From: Isoetes taiwanensis
Taxonomy: Eukaryota > Streptophyta > Lycopodiopsida > Isoetales > Isoetaceae
DNA length: 64,000 nt
Direction: 5' to 3'
Assembly: GCA_021234155.1 (NCBI GenBank)
Contig: JAJEKV010000028.1
Location: 12,230,134-12,294,133 of the forward strand
The translations under genes were made by a program, and so were the position numbers. This document shows positions 44,701 to 54,667 of the stretch, piece after piece. Position 1 is the first letter of the stretch. Each line of letters starts with the position of its first letter. The notes under the pieces were generated by a model. The model was not told the origin of the DNA, did not search any database, and saw nothing but the letters and a program-made list of their open reading frames with translations.

Positions 44701-45707
44701 TTTACTCTAATGTTGCATAGATTTATGTTTTTTCCATCATTCCTCTCTATATAGCCGATGACTCCACGTCACCCTATTTGAAGGGAAGAGACACGTATCC
44801 TTTATTCTCTGTAATGTGGAAAATCAATATGTATTACCTCCAACTAAATTGCACTGAGTGAATCTTATATTGGTAGGAAGGAATTTCTCACCTATTAACC
44901 ATTTGGCCATAACTAGTACTGTAGATGTCTAGCCTCTCATATAAGCATTAGCTAACCACTAAACCATCAAGTTTGATGCAAAAGAATGATGCTTAGTAGT
45001 TCAAAGAAGTATTTGGTTTTAACACAAGGAAGCAAAAATCTAACACAAAGAACAAACCCTTCCAGTACTGGTGTGCCTTTTGCTAGTTTTTTTTTTAGCA
45101 AGGTTGCCTAACCCCCCCGCCCGATTTCCTGCATTCCTAGCTATGCCACGTGTTGTGCCACGTCAGCTGTTTTAAATCTCAACCATTAGATTTCTTAAAT
45201 TTTTTTTTTTTTTTAATTTGAATCTTTCTAGTTCATATGTATTTTGTGTTGTATTGAGAGAGTTCTATTATATACGGGTTTGAGTGAGGTGTATATTCCT
45301 CCACCCTTGACGTGGCATATTCATGACAACTCATGAGAATATGCCGGGTCCAACGATGTAATAAGGAGCGAGCAATAAGGAGCAATCTGTACAAATATAG
45401 CTTCTTAAATGCCTTATACAGCAAATATACACAATTTCAATATAAAGCAACAACGTAACAATCTACTACAATAATTGGCAATAATAGTTTTTTCAAAAAT
45501 ACTCGAAGTAAACGTTATTATCCTCTAGAAGTGAAGAACTTGGACCTGAACATAATGTTGCTTTTTCAGCTATGTTATCACTGTCATTTGTATCTAAATC
45601 ACATCTTCTTTTTTGAAAAGATACAAGTGCGTCCATCTACATAAATGAACTTCTCAGCAACTCATAAGAAATAGATGCTTGCATGACTAAGACATATGAA
45701 AATATAC
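41718..45707. other. AT-rich spacer, no gene recognised (copy B)
   Basis: About 4 kb with only short low-complexity frames. The first 1.1 kb is nearly identical to copy A. A candidate small inverted-repeat element is at 45,157-45,316. Confidence 0.6.
45157..45316. repeat. Possible small inverted-repeat element
   Basis: GCCACGTCA (45,157-45,165) and TGACGTGGC (45,308-45,316) are perfect inverted 9-mers about 160 bp apart, enclosing T-rich sequence. No target duplication was established. The ACGT cores could equally be G-box-like sites. Confidence 0.3.
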
Positions 45708-46117
45708 CTCATTCATCATCATTTGGATATTCTTTGAAATGCTATTAAGTCCAAACTTGATCCGCCCGCGATTCAAAAACTTGCGAAATTTACTCAAGTC
45801 CGACGCCTTCCTTATTAGGACCAAGGCTTCCTCCATGGCCCCATTGAGTTTATAAAGGATAGAACTATTACATATAACAACTATATTAGAGCTAAACTCC
45901 ATTTAGTTGATGAACGTAATAAAGACAACCTAGCATTGTCACTCTGGAGTAGCATTTCATCATAGCCTTGTGCCTTCAATATTGCTATATAGAGCTCTTG
46001 TATAGTACTTATGATTTGATAACAATGTGTTCGATAATTTTTGACATCATGTTGAGCATCACTCATAGCTTCCATGAGGTTGATGCATCTTTGCAACTCA
46101 TCCACTCTATTTGCCAT
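45708..46117 (-). pseudogene. Possible host gene exon(s) with a helical-bundle domain
   Basis: Minus-strand ATG at 46,117 begins MANRVDELQRCINLMEAM and continues as heptad-like helix (HCYQIISTIQELYIAILKAQ). After one frame break, LNGAMEEALVLIRKASDLSK and FRKFLNRGRIKF follow, ending MMMNE directly before GTATAT, a good splice donor (45,708/45,707). The pattern of paired amphipathic helices with a basic second half resembles N-terminal four-helix domains of plant MLKL-like or RPW8-like proteins, but the match is weak and made by eye. It is present, more damaged, in copy A. It may be a gene fragment. Confidence 0.35.
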
Positions 46118-48165
46118 TCATTTAGTGATACTTGAGACCAATGCTCATGATTAAAGTTCCCCTTCAAGTTCTATTCCTTCGTTTGATAGTGCCAACCAAC
46201 TGAAGTAGGAAATATATAAGACATCCATGCACTTAAATTAGTAGATTGCACCAAAATTTGATCGCTTCTCTTTATTCCATGCACTATCATATTCAAATCA
46301 TTTTCATTAGTTAGTATGAGCACCCCATATTTCATTAATTACATAAACCAGTGATCTAGCCGATCCTCCTGTTGCCTCTCATTTATCATTCTCAACTTCT
46401 TTTAATTTTCTTGTACATGAAATGCCCATGACTAACTCTCAAAACTCTGGGCAGACCATAATTATATCCACACAAATGTGAGAACTTTATAACCTGGCAC
46501 CATATTAGTGGGGAGGACTACAACATAGAAAAGCTACAAAACTTCAGCATTACTATCTAGAAGTCGATACTAGTAATGCATAATCCCCAATTGTGTGGTA
46601 TCCTGATTGCTTGCAAATAGATAAGCCTTTAAGTAATTGTTAGATCCAGAAAAATGGAGACAGAGGCAGAATTCTCATTTGTGTTGATACTCAAGGACGC
46701 TCGTGTTTTTGCATAGAATTATAGTATGGAAAAAAAAAATCCAAAAAATAAGATTTTAAGGTCGTTATGTGGCCAATTATCTAGCATGATGCTTCTTAGC
46801 AATTCGGTTACAGATGCTGCACCCCTTTTAAATTGAACAGCTTATTTATACATACCTGCATTTTAGATTTCTTGCCCAAATGATGAGAAGCCCGTGTCTT
46901 CTGCATCAAGAGTAAGGCAATTAGATTGGCACTTAATAAACAAAAGGAACAATAATCACCAGACACCAAATTGTCTTCAAGGATTCAGATTGCAGACACA
47001 TTGCCCAAAAGTTGACAAAGTAGATTTGAAGCATGAACATTATAAACGAAACCTCGCCAAGGAATTCGTAGAAAAAGCTCCATCAGGATCATGAGGCATG
47101 GACGATTAAGGAAAAGGCCAGATTTTGCAGATTTGATTTAGAAATACCATACTGAAATCAGTGGCGGTTAATTACCTCCATTGATCGGCGATGCGAGCGG
47201 CTACGCAACATTCCTCGAGAATCCAACACCTCGGCCTTCAAATTTAGGGTTCCTGCACAGAAAAGGAATAGTTATTATTAAGTTGCTTATTTAATCGAAA
47301 TCCTTCTTTAAAAAACTCATTGGCATTGGCATTGCAGTTGGAAGGTTTGTAGGATGACTTCTAGAGAAAATTCTTTGTTTCTGGGTTGCCCAAAGGGCAA
47401 ACTGTATGGACGGAGGGGATGAACATGGGATATGCCCTGCATATTCCAATGGGCATATCCCAATTGGGAGGTGGACATTTCAAGAAGAAGATAGATGAGG
47501 GTTGCGATTGAATGTGAAGGAGCTCCCAGTAAAAGCCTTGAAAATCGTTGAGCACTGCCAATTTGCTGAGAGGCATGCATACAGTGCCAACACAGAGAGA
47601 AAGAGCTAGTTGTAAGCTTTGCTCCCTTCACTGGGCAGAAAAAACTGTGTTTCTATCATGGCTTTTTGCTGCGTTTTCCATTTCTATTTTGTTCTTCTTC
47701 TCAGTACTTCAGCTGCTTAATTTGCCAGGGATCATTGCCCATTTATAAGGATCCATCATACCATAGGAGCCAGGGTTGAAGATTTATTGTCACGCATGAC
47801 TTTACAAGAAAAATTGGTCAAGATGTCTCAAATTGATCAATCTAGAGCTGTTGTCGAAGTTATTCATAATTTCATTGGTCAGTTTGTATTCTTCGATTTT
47901 AGGGTTTTCCAAATGTTTAAGGTTAGGAAATTCTAGTTAGTATTCAGGTTTTCTCAAATTTATGCTTTTGAGTTATAAGGTACGATCAATTTTAGGAAGT
48001 GTGTTGCATGGAGTGCTGGATATATAACACCACAAAAGAAAATCCCAAACGATTGTGTGGACATAATTAATGATTTGCATGTCTAGGTATTTCCCTTTTT
48101 TATGGCATTGATGCAATACATGACCACAGTATTTTCTATGGCACCACCATCTTTCTCACAACATT
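46118..48165. other. Spacer upstream of copia-B with a hairpin at 47,427-47,461
   Basis: No supported gene. GGGATATGCCC (47,427-47,437) and GGGCATATCCC (47,451-47,461) form a perfect 11-bp stem with a 13-base loop. On the minus strand near 47,180-47,215 a short exon-like frame ends at a GTAATT donor, possibly the 5' end of the gene fragment above. Confidence 0.5.
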
Positions 48166-48399
48166 TGAAGGATTTATGTTCATATTATAATGTTGATATG
48201 TTCTCTACAGTAGCATGGATTGCAGTGAGTACAAAGGAAATATCTTGATTGCAGACAATGTATAGAGTTTGGAAGCATAGGGCATAATGCCCTTTAAACA
48301 ACTCAAGGAGTAAGTAGGCCTAAGGTCTAAGAAGGCATAAGGTTTAAAGTTGACATTTATTTAAAACCATATTCAATGGTTAACTATTGAGGTTATCTG

Positions 48400-48607
48400 G
48401 TTAACTATTGAGGTTATCTCGGTCAAATAGTATATTAACAGGTTATATTGATAAACTTGGAATGGAACAGCTGGAACCGAGTTTGGTGCCGGTTCAATAT
48501 GAAGTTAACTATTGAGGTTATCTCGGTCAAATAGTATATTAACAGGTTATATTGATAAACTTGGAATGGAGCAGCTGGAACTGAGTTTGGTGCCGATTCA
48601 ATATGAA
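48400..48607 (+). repeat. 104-bp tandem duplication in copia-B 5' LTR
   Basis: Units 48,400-48,503 and 48,504-48,607 both begin GTTAACTATTGAGG and end CAATATGAA, with only a few differences. A 21-bp partial unit precedes them at 48,378-48,398. The 3' LTR has a single unit. Confidence 0.9.
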
Positions 48608-48944
48608 TCGGTGCCGCTTAATCCAATCTATAAGAAGAATGAGATGTGTAGAGCATTTATAGCGGTTGTTTTGGAGTTGGATCCATCAGACGATGGATGC
48701 CTGAGCTGTCGAAATAAATCTTTGCTATAGTGATTGTCTCGATTAATTTTGACTTGCCTTCCTTTAACACTATTGCTACAGTACTTGATATTATAGTTAA
48801 AATACCATTCAATGGATGTTAAAAGATGCTAAAGGTTGGATTGAACATTGTAAAGGTTAAATCTTGCATTTGCTAGAAGAAGAAGTTAAATTTGCTAGAT
48901 AATCCCATTGATCCGAGCCATCGGATCGGCATTCTCGAATGGGC

Positions 48945-48975
48945 GAGCATGCATCTCTTGCATGCATGCATGCAT
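48945..48975. repeat. CATGCATG (RY-type) motif cluster
   Basis: GCATGCATCTCTTGCATGCA and two more CATGCA steps. A second cluster at 49,190-49,225 has inverted GAGCATGCAT/ATGCATGCTC ends. CATGCA is the RY element bound by B3 factors in plants; function here is unproven. Confidence 0.6.
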
Positions 48976-49990
48976 TTTCTATGGCTCTGGTTCATTTGAG
49001 ATCGCTATTTCTTGCAGCTTCTTCATCGACTTCTCATCGGCGTTTTCTCCTCTCTCAGCAGTTCCCTTGACTTTCTTTTTTTTGATACCAGGTAGGGGAG
49101 GGGCTTTTCTCTGCTTGGTTTGATAGTTTGACGTCTTTTTCCATATTGGGACATGTTCTTCCTCGATCTTGTCCCCTTCTCGAAATGGCGAGCATGCATC
49201 TCTTGCATGCATTGCATGCATGCTCTGGTTCATTTGGGATCGCTATTTCTTGCAGTTTCTTCATCGACTTCTCATCGGCATTTTCTCATCTCTCAGCAGT
49301 TCCCTTGACTCCCACCAACCCTCCCTTAATGTGTATATTATTGTAAGTGTTGTTTTTGTTGTGTGGCACGCATGACCAGCCCCTCGCTTTTTCGAGGTTG
49401 TTTTTTATCGCGTGGCACGCGTGACCAGCCCGTCGCTTTTCGAGGTTGTTGTTTTCTTATCTTTGTGTTCTAGTTTGTTGATATGCAGGTACAGGGGGAT
49501 GCGCGACTCCGTCTTCTTCAGACCTTACGTTGTGTCCAAGCCCCTTGCAGAGGGCTTATCACTAGGGTTTTTCTTCGAAAACCCGAAAGGGCGAGGTTTT
49601 TTAATCCCAGTGATAAGCTCTCTGCAGGTACACTTAACTGACATCTGTAGAATTTTTTTGAGGTCCAGATGATATAACTGGATATTCCCTGTGTTTTTTC
49701 ATTATGGGTAGCTTGCAAATATGCAGCTACCCACTCTCAACCATTGTAGAATTTTGCTGAGATGAATGAAAAGCCTAGCTACTCTCAGCAGTTCCCTTGA
49801 CTCTTTTTTTTTTTGATACCAGGCAAGGGAGGGGCTTCTTCCTGCTTGGTTTGACAGTTTGGCATCTTTTTCCATATTGGGACATGTTCTTCCCTGATTT
49901 TACCCCTTTTTTTCTATCCTTCAGCCTTGACCTCGGCCCCGTTTTGATAAGGAAGTTCTCTTTTTGTCGGGAGCTTTTGTCTGTTTTCAT

Positions 49991-50051
49991 GCGAGCCCTT
50001 CGAGAATCCCATCGATCCGAGCCATCGGATCGGCATTCTCGAATGGGCGAG
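49991..50051. other. 61-bp inverted repeat at the junction of two repeat units
   Basis: CGAGAAT (50,001-50,007) pairs with ATTCTCG (50,035-50,041), and CGATCCGA (50,013-50,020) with TCGGATCG (50,025-50,032) around a GCCA loop. Pairing continues outward to CCCTT/AATGGG with one bulge. Confidence 0.9.
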
Positions 50052-50646
50052 TGTGGCTCTGGTTCATTTGGGATCGCTATTTTTTGCAGCTTCTGCATCG
50101 ACTCCTCATCGGCGTTTTCTCCTCTCTCAGCAGTTCCCTTGACTCCCACCCACCCTCCATTAATATGTATATTATTGTAAATGTTGTTTTTTGTTGCGTG
50201 GCATGCATGACCAGCCCCTCGCTTTTCGAGGTTGTTGTTTTCTTATCTTTGTGTTCTAGAGCGGGATGCGTGACTCCGTCTTCTTCGGGCTTCGGGGGTT
50301 TCTTTGTGGGAGTTTTTTTTTTGCAGCCTTACGTTGTGTCCAAGCCCCTCGAAGAGGGCTTATCACTAGGGTTTTTCCTCGAAAACCCGAAAGGGCGAGG
50401 TTTTTTAATCCGGTGATAAGCTCTCTACAGGTACACTTAACTGACATCTGTAGAATTTTTTTGGGGTCCAGGTGATATAACTGGATATTCCCTGTGTTTT
50501 TTCATTGTGGGTAGCTTGCAAATATGCAGCTACCCACTCTCAACCATTGTAGAATTCTATTGAGATGAATGAAAAGCCTAGCTAGCGGGAGCTTTTGTCT
50601 GTTTTCATGCGAGCCCTTCGAGAATTGACTAATAAAATCCTATCAG

Positions 50647-50658
50647 TGGTATCAGAGC
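50647..50658 (+). other. Primer binding site of copia-B (copy B)
   Basis: TGGTATCAGAGC, complementary to the 3' end of plant initiator-Met tRNA, one base after the LTR end. Confidence 0.95.
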
Positions 50659-50669
50659 ACAGGTTCAAG

Positions 50670-51911
50670 ATGTCTAGCCGTTTTGGAGCATCACTTTTGA
50701 GTGGTATAAAAGTGTATGAAGGTGGCCCTGGATTCCAGATCTAGAAAGAGCAAATGAAGAATGTGTTGGAGAATGAAAACTTGTGGGAATTATTGCATGA
50801 CTCTAATGACTCATCAAGTATAGTTGCAAGAGAATGAATGAATGAATGTTTTATTATTTTGTCGTCAGACCATCAGGTCTATATGACAATGACATTTTCA
50901 TACTAACAACCCCCCGTTCACGAGTTGATGTCACTCCAAGAGAGCATCATCCAACTCAAACTCCTGGTCTCTCTCATGTTCTTCATACATGAGTAGCTTT
51001 TCTAACAGTGGTGCAATCGAAAGAGAAAGTACAGGAGGTAAAGAACTTGCCAAAATCAAGGAGGCCTATACTATACTAACAAGCAAAGTAGGAGCTTCAA
51101 TATTACTTAAAGTGAGGGAAAATCTCTAGGTGAAATATGGAAGTATTTGCTTGAGAAAAAAACTTTTTCTCAAATTGATATTCTTGATAAAGAACTTAGG
51201 AAATTAAAACTTAAGGAAGAAGATGATCTCACAAAATTCTTTTCAAAGTTTGACAACATAGTGGCAGATTTGGAGGGTGTTGGAGTCTTCTTGACAGAAC
51301 AACAGAAGTTATTGCATGTGGCCAGAGCTGTAGGAGGAAACAAACAACTAGCTACAATGGTCAGGAATGTGGCCAAGATAGGGAGGCAGTAGCTAGAAGA
51401 AATGATTAGGATCGAGTTTGAGCAGCATAAAATACTTTCCCTTAATGATGATGATAATATAGAATTTTATACACAGGCAAAGGGAAATATAGAAGAAGTA
51501 GCTCCAGTGAACCAAAAGAAAGGAGAGAAATTGGTCCATGCTATCATTGCAAAGCACATGGACACTCGAAGGCAGACTGTTGCCAATAGGTGTGCCAGCA
51601 GCAAAAGTGGAAAGGGAAAAGGCAATAGAGGGAGAGGATCATACAGAGGTCGAGGTAGGGGTATTAAAGGGCAAAGCTCTACAGTCAATCTGACCCAAGA
51701 AGTTGAAGAAGAAGCAAGTGAAGAAGATGAGGATGTTGAGGTAAGCATTCCTGATAGTCTTGCAATTTATAGCAAAGAAACTAATACCTCAAATGATCTG
51801 CTAATTCTAGATAGTGGAGCAGACAAAACAGTGATAGGCTCAGCCAAGCTACTCAAAAATAAGGATGAACGAAGGAAAGGATATGTCAAGCTTGGAAATG
51901 GAAAACTTTAA
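50670..51911 (+). pseudogene. gag: copia-B gag and protease (copy B)
   Basis: The start ATGTCTAGCCG encodes MSSRFGASLLSGIKVYEGG, parallel to copia-C MASRLGASLLSAIDVFKGG, but a TAG follows within about 30 codons. The capsid part at 51,147-51,392 reads KTFSQIDILDKELRKLKLKE and FSKFDNIVADLEGVGV. A zinc knuckle CYHCKAHGHSKADC is intact in a shifted frame near 51,540. A Gly/Arg-rich RNA-binding stretch precedes the protease motif LILDSGADKTVIG (51,402-51,911). Only one zinc knuckle is seen, against two in copia-C. Confidence 0.85.
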
Positions 51912-51969
51912 AGAGTGCAATGTGCTGGCATCTTGGAGCTATTTGACTTGGAAGGGAAAGCAGTAGAGC

Positions 51970-52224
51970 TAAAGGACCCCGGGGGATGCAGTTATACATA
52001 AAGGGGGTATGGCATCTGCGTTCGAAGGGTAGCAAAAAACCCCCCTTGTATACACATTTTTAAAAGGCAATTTGACCCCTATGTGTATAGATATTGCTCC
52101 AGATCAGTGCCAAAAAACACCCCTAACCCCTAAGTATACGTACGCAAATGGTCCAAAAAACACCCCTCCGTTGAACTCTCATAGGTTATACGCTAATGAA
52201 AGGTGAATCCCCTGGGTAAAGGAC
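51970..52224. mobile_element. hAT-like MITE inside copia-B gag-pol (copy B)
   Basis: A 239-bp insertion (51,978-52,216) flanked by a perfect 8-bp duplication TAAAGGAC (51,970-51,977 and 52,217-52,224). The ends CCCGGGGGAT and ATCCCCTGGG are inverted repeats with one mismatch. Removing it rejoins the frame between the protease region (VELK) and the following DVLCVPSLVRNLIS segment. Eight-base duplications are typical of the hAT superfamily. It has no coding capacity and is also present in copy A. Confidence 0.85.
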
Positions 52225-53600
52225 GTCTTATGTGTACCAAGCTTAGTTAGGAACTTAATTTCTATCAGTCAGTTAATTGATATGGGATATACTGTCAACT
52301 TTGACGGTTGCAATGTACTATTTTGTTTGACAATGAAATCAATTTTTTTGGAAAGAGAATTGGAAATCACCAGCAATAAAAATATAGAACTTATGATCAA
52401 ACAGGAATTAATTGAAGCAAGCGAATATAGAGGAGATAACAGGATCTGCTATGGGTGCATGGTTGGAAAGCATACAAGGCTTCCTTTCAAAAAATCACAA
52501 AAAAGAGCAAAGGGAATACTGGATATTGTACATGCAGACTTATGTGGACCACTTAATGTGAGAAGTATTAGAGGCAAAAGGTATTTTATCACTTTTATTG
52601 ATGATTTCAGTCGAAGAACCAAGATTGCATGTTTAAGAACAAAAGATGAAGCCTTTGAAGCATTTAAAACCTTTTCAGCAGAAATGGAACTTGAGACTGG
52701 AAAAAAGATCAAGTGCTTACGATCTGACAAGGGTGGGGAGTTCATGTCTTCTGAGTTCAAATATTGCAAGATCAAAGGAATTAAAAGACAATTAACATAT
52801 AGGTGACAGAAAAGTTTTGACACTCTCTCAAGGACTAAACATAGCTGGAGTACTAAAAAGGTTCAATATGGAAGAATGCAAAACTGTCAAGATACCTATA
52901 GTACCAGGAAACAAGCTGTCTAATGAAGATTGTCCAAAAACTGAAAGGGAGAAGTTAGAGGTTGATAAGTTACACTATCGTGAACTAATTGGTTGCTTGT
53001 TGTATCTGGCCAATTGCACTAGACCATATATTTCTTATACAGTTAATATTTTGAGTAGATACTGTCACAATTATGGAATACTGCACTGGCAAGCTGCAAA
53101 AAGAGTGATAAGATATCTTAAGGGAACCACTGATTATGGCATTAGATTTGATTCAGAAAATCTAGAATTGCAAAGTTTTTGTGATTCAGATTGGGGTGGT
53201 GACCCTGATGAAAGGAAATCAACTTCTGGCTTTATCTTGATGTTAGGAGGTGGTCCAATCTCATGGAAGTGTAAAAAACAACATGCAATAGCATTATCAT
53301 CAGCTGAAGCTGAATATTCAGCTACCATACTTGCAACTAAGGAGATTGCTTGGAGCAGGAGACTTTTAAATGAGCTGGAAATGGTCAAAAGGATCCTCTG
53401 ATTTTGAATTCAGATAGCACAAGTTGTATAGCCATGAAAAAAAATCCCATACTACATGAAAGAACTAAACACATAGAGTTAGAAATGCATTTTATCAGGG
53501 ATTTGGTAAACAGAAATATCATATAGGTTCAATATATTCATACAAGCCAACAACTGGCTGATATTCTTACCAAGCCTTTAACTGAGATAAAATAGAGTCA
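52225..53600 (+). pseudogene. pol: copia-B integrase and RNase H, RT deleted (copy B)
   Basis: 52,282-52,806 holds the pre-integrase zinc motif (CYGCMVGKHTRLPF) and the integrase core with HADLCGPLNVRSIRGKRYF and FIDDFSRRTK, ending at IKGIKRQLTYR. The next frame (52,817-53,401) begins just inside the RT thumb (LNIAGVLKRFNMEECK) and continues through RELIGCLLYLANCTRP and RNase H (FCDSDWGG, KSTSGF, SSAEAEYSATILATKEI). The integrase C-terminal half and RT palm are gone in both copies. Confidence 0.88.
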
Positions 53601-53636
53601 GTTAAGAAATATGATCAACTGCAGGGATTATAGTAT

Positions 53637-53646
53637 GAAGGGAGAG
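53637..53646 (+). other. Polypurine tract of copia-B
   Basis: GAAGGGAGAG directly before the 3' LTR start TGAAGGG. Confidence 0.85.
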
Positions 53647-54286
53647 TGAAGGGTTTATGTTTATATTATAATGTTGATATGTTCTCTACAGTAGCATGGA
53701 TTACAGTGAGTACAAAGGAAATATCTTGATTGCAGACAATGTATGGAGTTTGGAAGCATACAGCATAATGCCCTTTAAACAACTCAAGGAGTAACTAGGC
53801 CTAAGGTCTAAGGTTGAAGGCATAAGGTTTAAAGTTGACATTTATTTAAAACCATATTCAATGGTTAACTATTGAGGTTATCTCGGTCAAATCGTATATT
53901 AACAGGTTATATTGATAAACTTGGAATGGAGCAGCTAGAACCGAGTTTGATGCTGATTCAACCTGAATCAGGTGCCGCTTAATCCAATCTATAAGAAGAA
54001 TGAGATGTGTAGAGCATTTATAACGGTTGTTTTGGAGTTGGATCCATCAGACAATGGATGCCTGAGCTGTTGATTTCAACCTTTGCTACATTGATTGTCT
54101 CGATTAATTTTGACTTGCATTCCTTTAACACTATTGCTACAATACTTGATATTATAGTTATAATACCATTCAATGGATGTTAAAAGATGCTAAAGTTGGA
54201 ATGAACATTGTAAATGTTAAGTCCTGCATTTGCTAGAAGAAGAAGAAGTTAAATTTGCTAGATAATTGACTAAAAAAATCCTATCA
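53647..54286 (+). repeat. copia-B 3' LTR (copy B)
   Basis: 640 bp, TG...CA, followed by the target duplication ACATT. It lacks the tandem duplication and inserted block of the 5' LTR. Confidence 0.92.
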
Positions 54287-54321
54287 ACATTGGCTTGGAA
54301 GCAGCAGGATAAGCTTATTTC

Positions 54322-54654
54322 GTGGTTTGTCATCCTGTAGCATACCAAGGATTGGAGAAGCCACTGCATAAGAAGTGTAAGGAGCTGGAAGCAATATGCA
54401 TTTGCCCCATGTGTAGCAGTGAGTACTATCTTACACCTCCACCTGCGCTAGTTAGAAATTTCATCTTATATCATCAATTGTTGCCAATGTGGAAGCTCAT
54501 ACATATGCCTGACAAAGTTTTGACCACAAGTGTGGTTTTTGACATTACTGCCAGAACTTTCAAAGTAGGAAGATTATTAAAAGTTTACTTTAATTTAAAA
54601 TCGATTATCTTTACCAAGCGACCTCTGCCAGACCGTTCAATTGCCTGCACATAA
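54322..54654 (+). CDS. Unrecognised open frame, possibly a gene fragment
   Basis: 110 codons with several Cys (KKCKELEAICICPMCSSEYY) and a hydrophobic remainder. The sequence is partly shared with copy A (19,225-19,454), where the frame is not kept. The CPMC cluster is too sparse for a RING or U-box call. It may be a fragment of host sequence beside the copia-B insertion. Coding status is doubtful. Confidence 0.2.
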   Translation: MVCHPVAYQGLEKPLHKKCKELEAICICPMCSSEYYLTPPPALVRNFILYHQLLPMWKLIHMPDKVLTTSVVFDITARTFKVGRLLKVYFNLKSIIFTKRPLPDRSIACT

Positions 54655-54667
54655 GTTTCAATGTTGT

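Larger units (their letters stand above)
48903..50622 (+). repeat. Hairpin-rich repeat block inserted in copia-B 5' LTR
   Basis: Built from nested repeats. The unit start (CATCGGATCGGCATTCTCGA type) recurs at about 48,918, in part at 49,177, and at 50,025. GCAGTTCCCTTGACT recurs at about 49,058, 49,298, 49,787 and 50,131. A stem-forming block (CTTACGTTGTGTCCAAGCCC to GATAAGCTCTCT) recurs at about 49,522 and 50,328. The terminal sequence GCGAGCCCTTCGAGAAT occurs at 49,991-50,007 and 50,609-50,625 and is the inverse of ATTCTCGAATGGGCGAG (50,035-50,051), like 17-bp terminal inverted repeats. No coding capacity. Confidence 0.8.
48166..50645 (+). repeat. copia-B 5' LTR enlarged by insertions (copy B)
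   Basis: It matches the 3' LTR (53,647-54,286) from 48,166 to about 48,902 and again in the last two dozen bases (TTGACTAATAAAATCCTATCA). Subtracting the insertion and tandem duplication leaves about 635 bp, the size of the 3' LTR. Confidence 0.88.
48166..54286 (+). mobile_element. Ty1/copia relic copia-B, copy B
   Basis: Both outer edges are defined by a 5-bp target duplication ACATT (48,161-48,165 and 54,287-54,291), with LTR starts TGAAGGATTTATG and TGAAGGGTTTATG and ends TCCTATCA. The 5' LTR is 2,480 bp and the 3' LTR 640 bp; the excess is explained by a 125-bp tandem duplication and a block of about 1.72 kb inserted near the LTR end. Internal: primer site (50,647), gag, protease, integrase and RNase H. 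The reverse transcriptase is deleted, so it is non-autonomous. Confidence 0.92.
34201..54667 (+). repeat. Segmental duplication, copy B
   Basis: This is the better preserved partner of 1-19,454. Reading frames that are shattered in copy A (the histone H3-like fold, copia-B gag and integrase) are largely open here. The left boundary is known only as the first base also present in copy A. Because copy A is cut by the window start, the true boundary could lie further left, in 33,953-34,200. Confidence 0.93.

Noticed and set aside
48903-50622. Helitron insertion
   Set aside because: It has hairpins, but the right end reads CGAGAAT rather than CTRR, and the ends instead show inverted repeats.
48903-50622. 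CRISPR-like array
   Set aside because: Repeats are long, nested and irregular, with no constant-length spacers, in a plant-type transposon context.
54322-54654. RING or U-box protein from the CPMC cluster
   Set aside because: Too few ordered Cys/His residues; left as an unrecognised frame.
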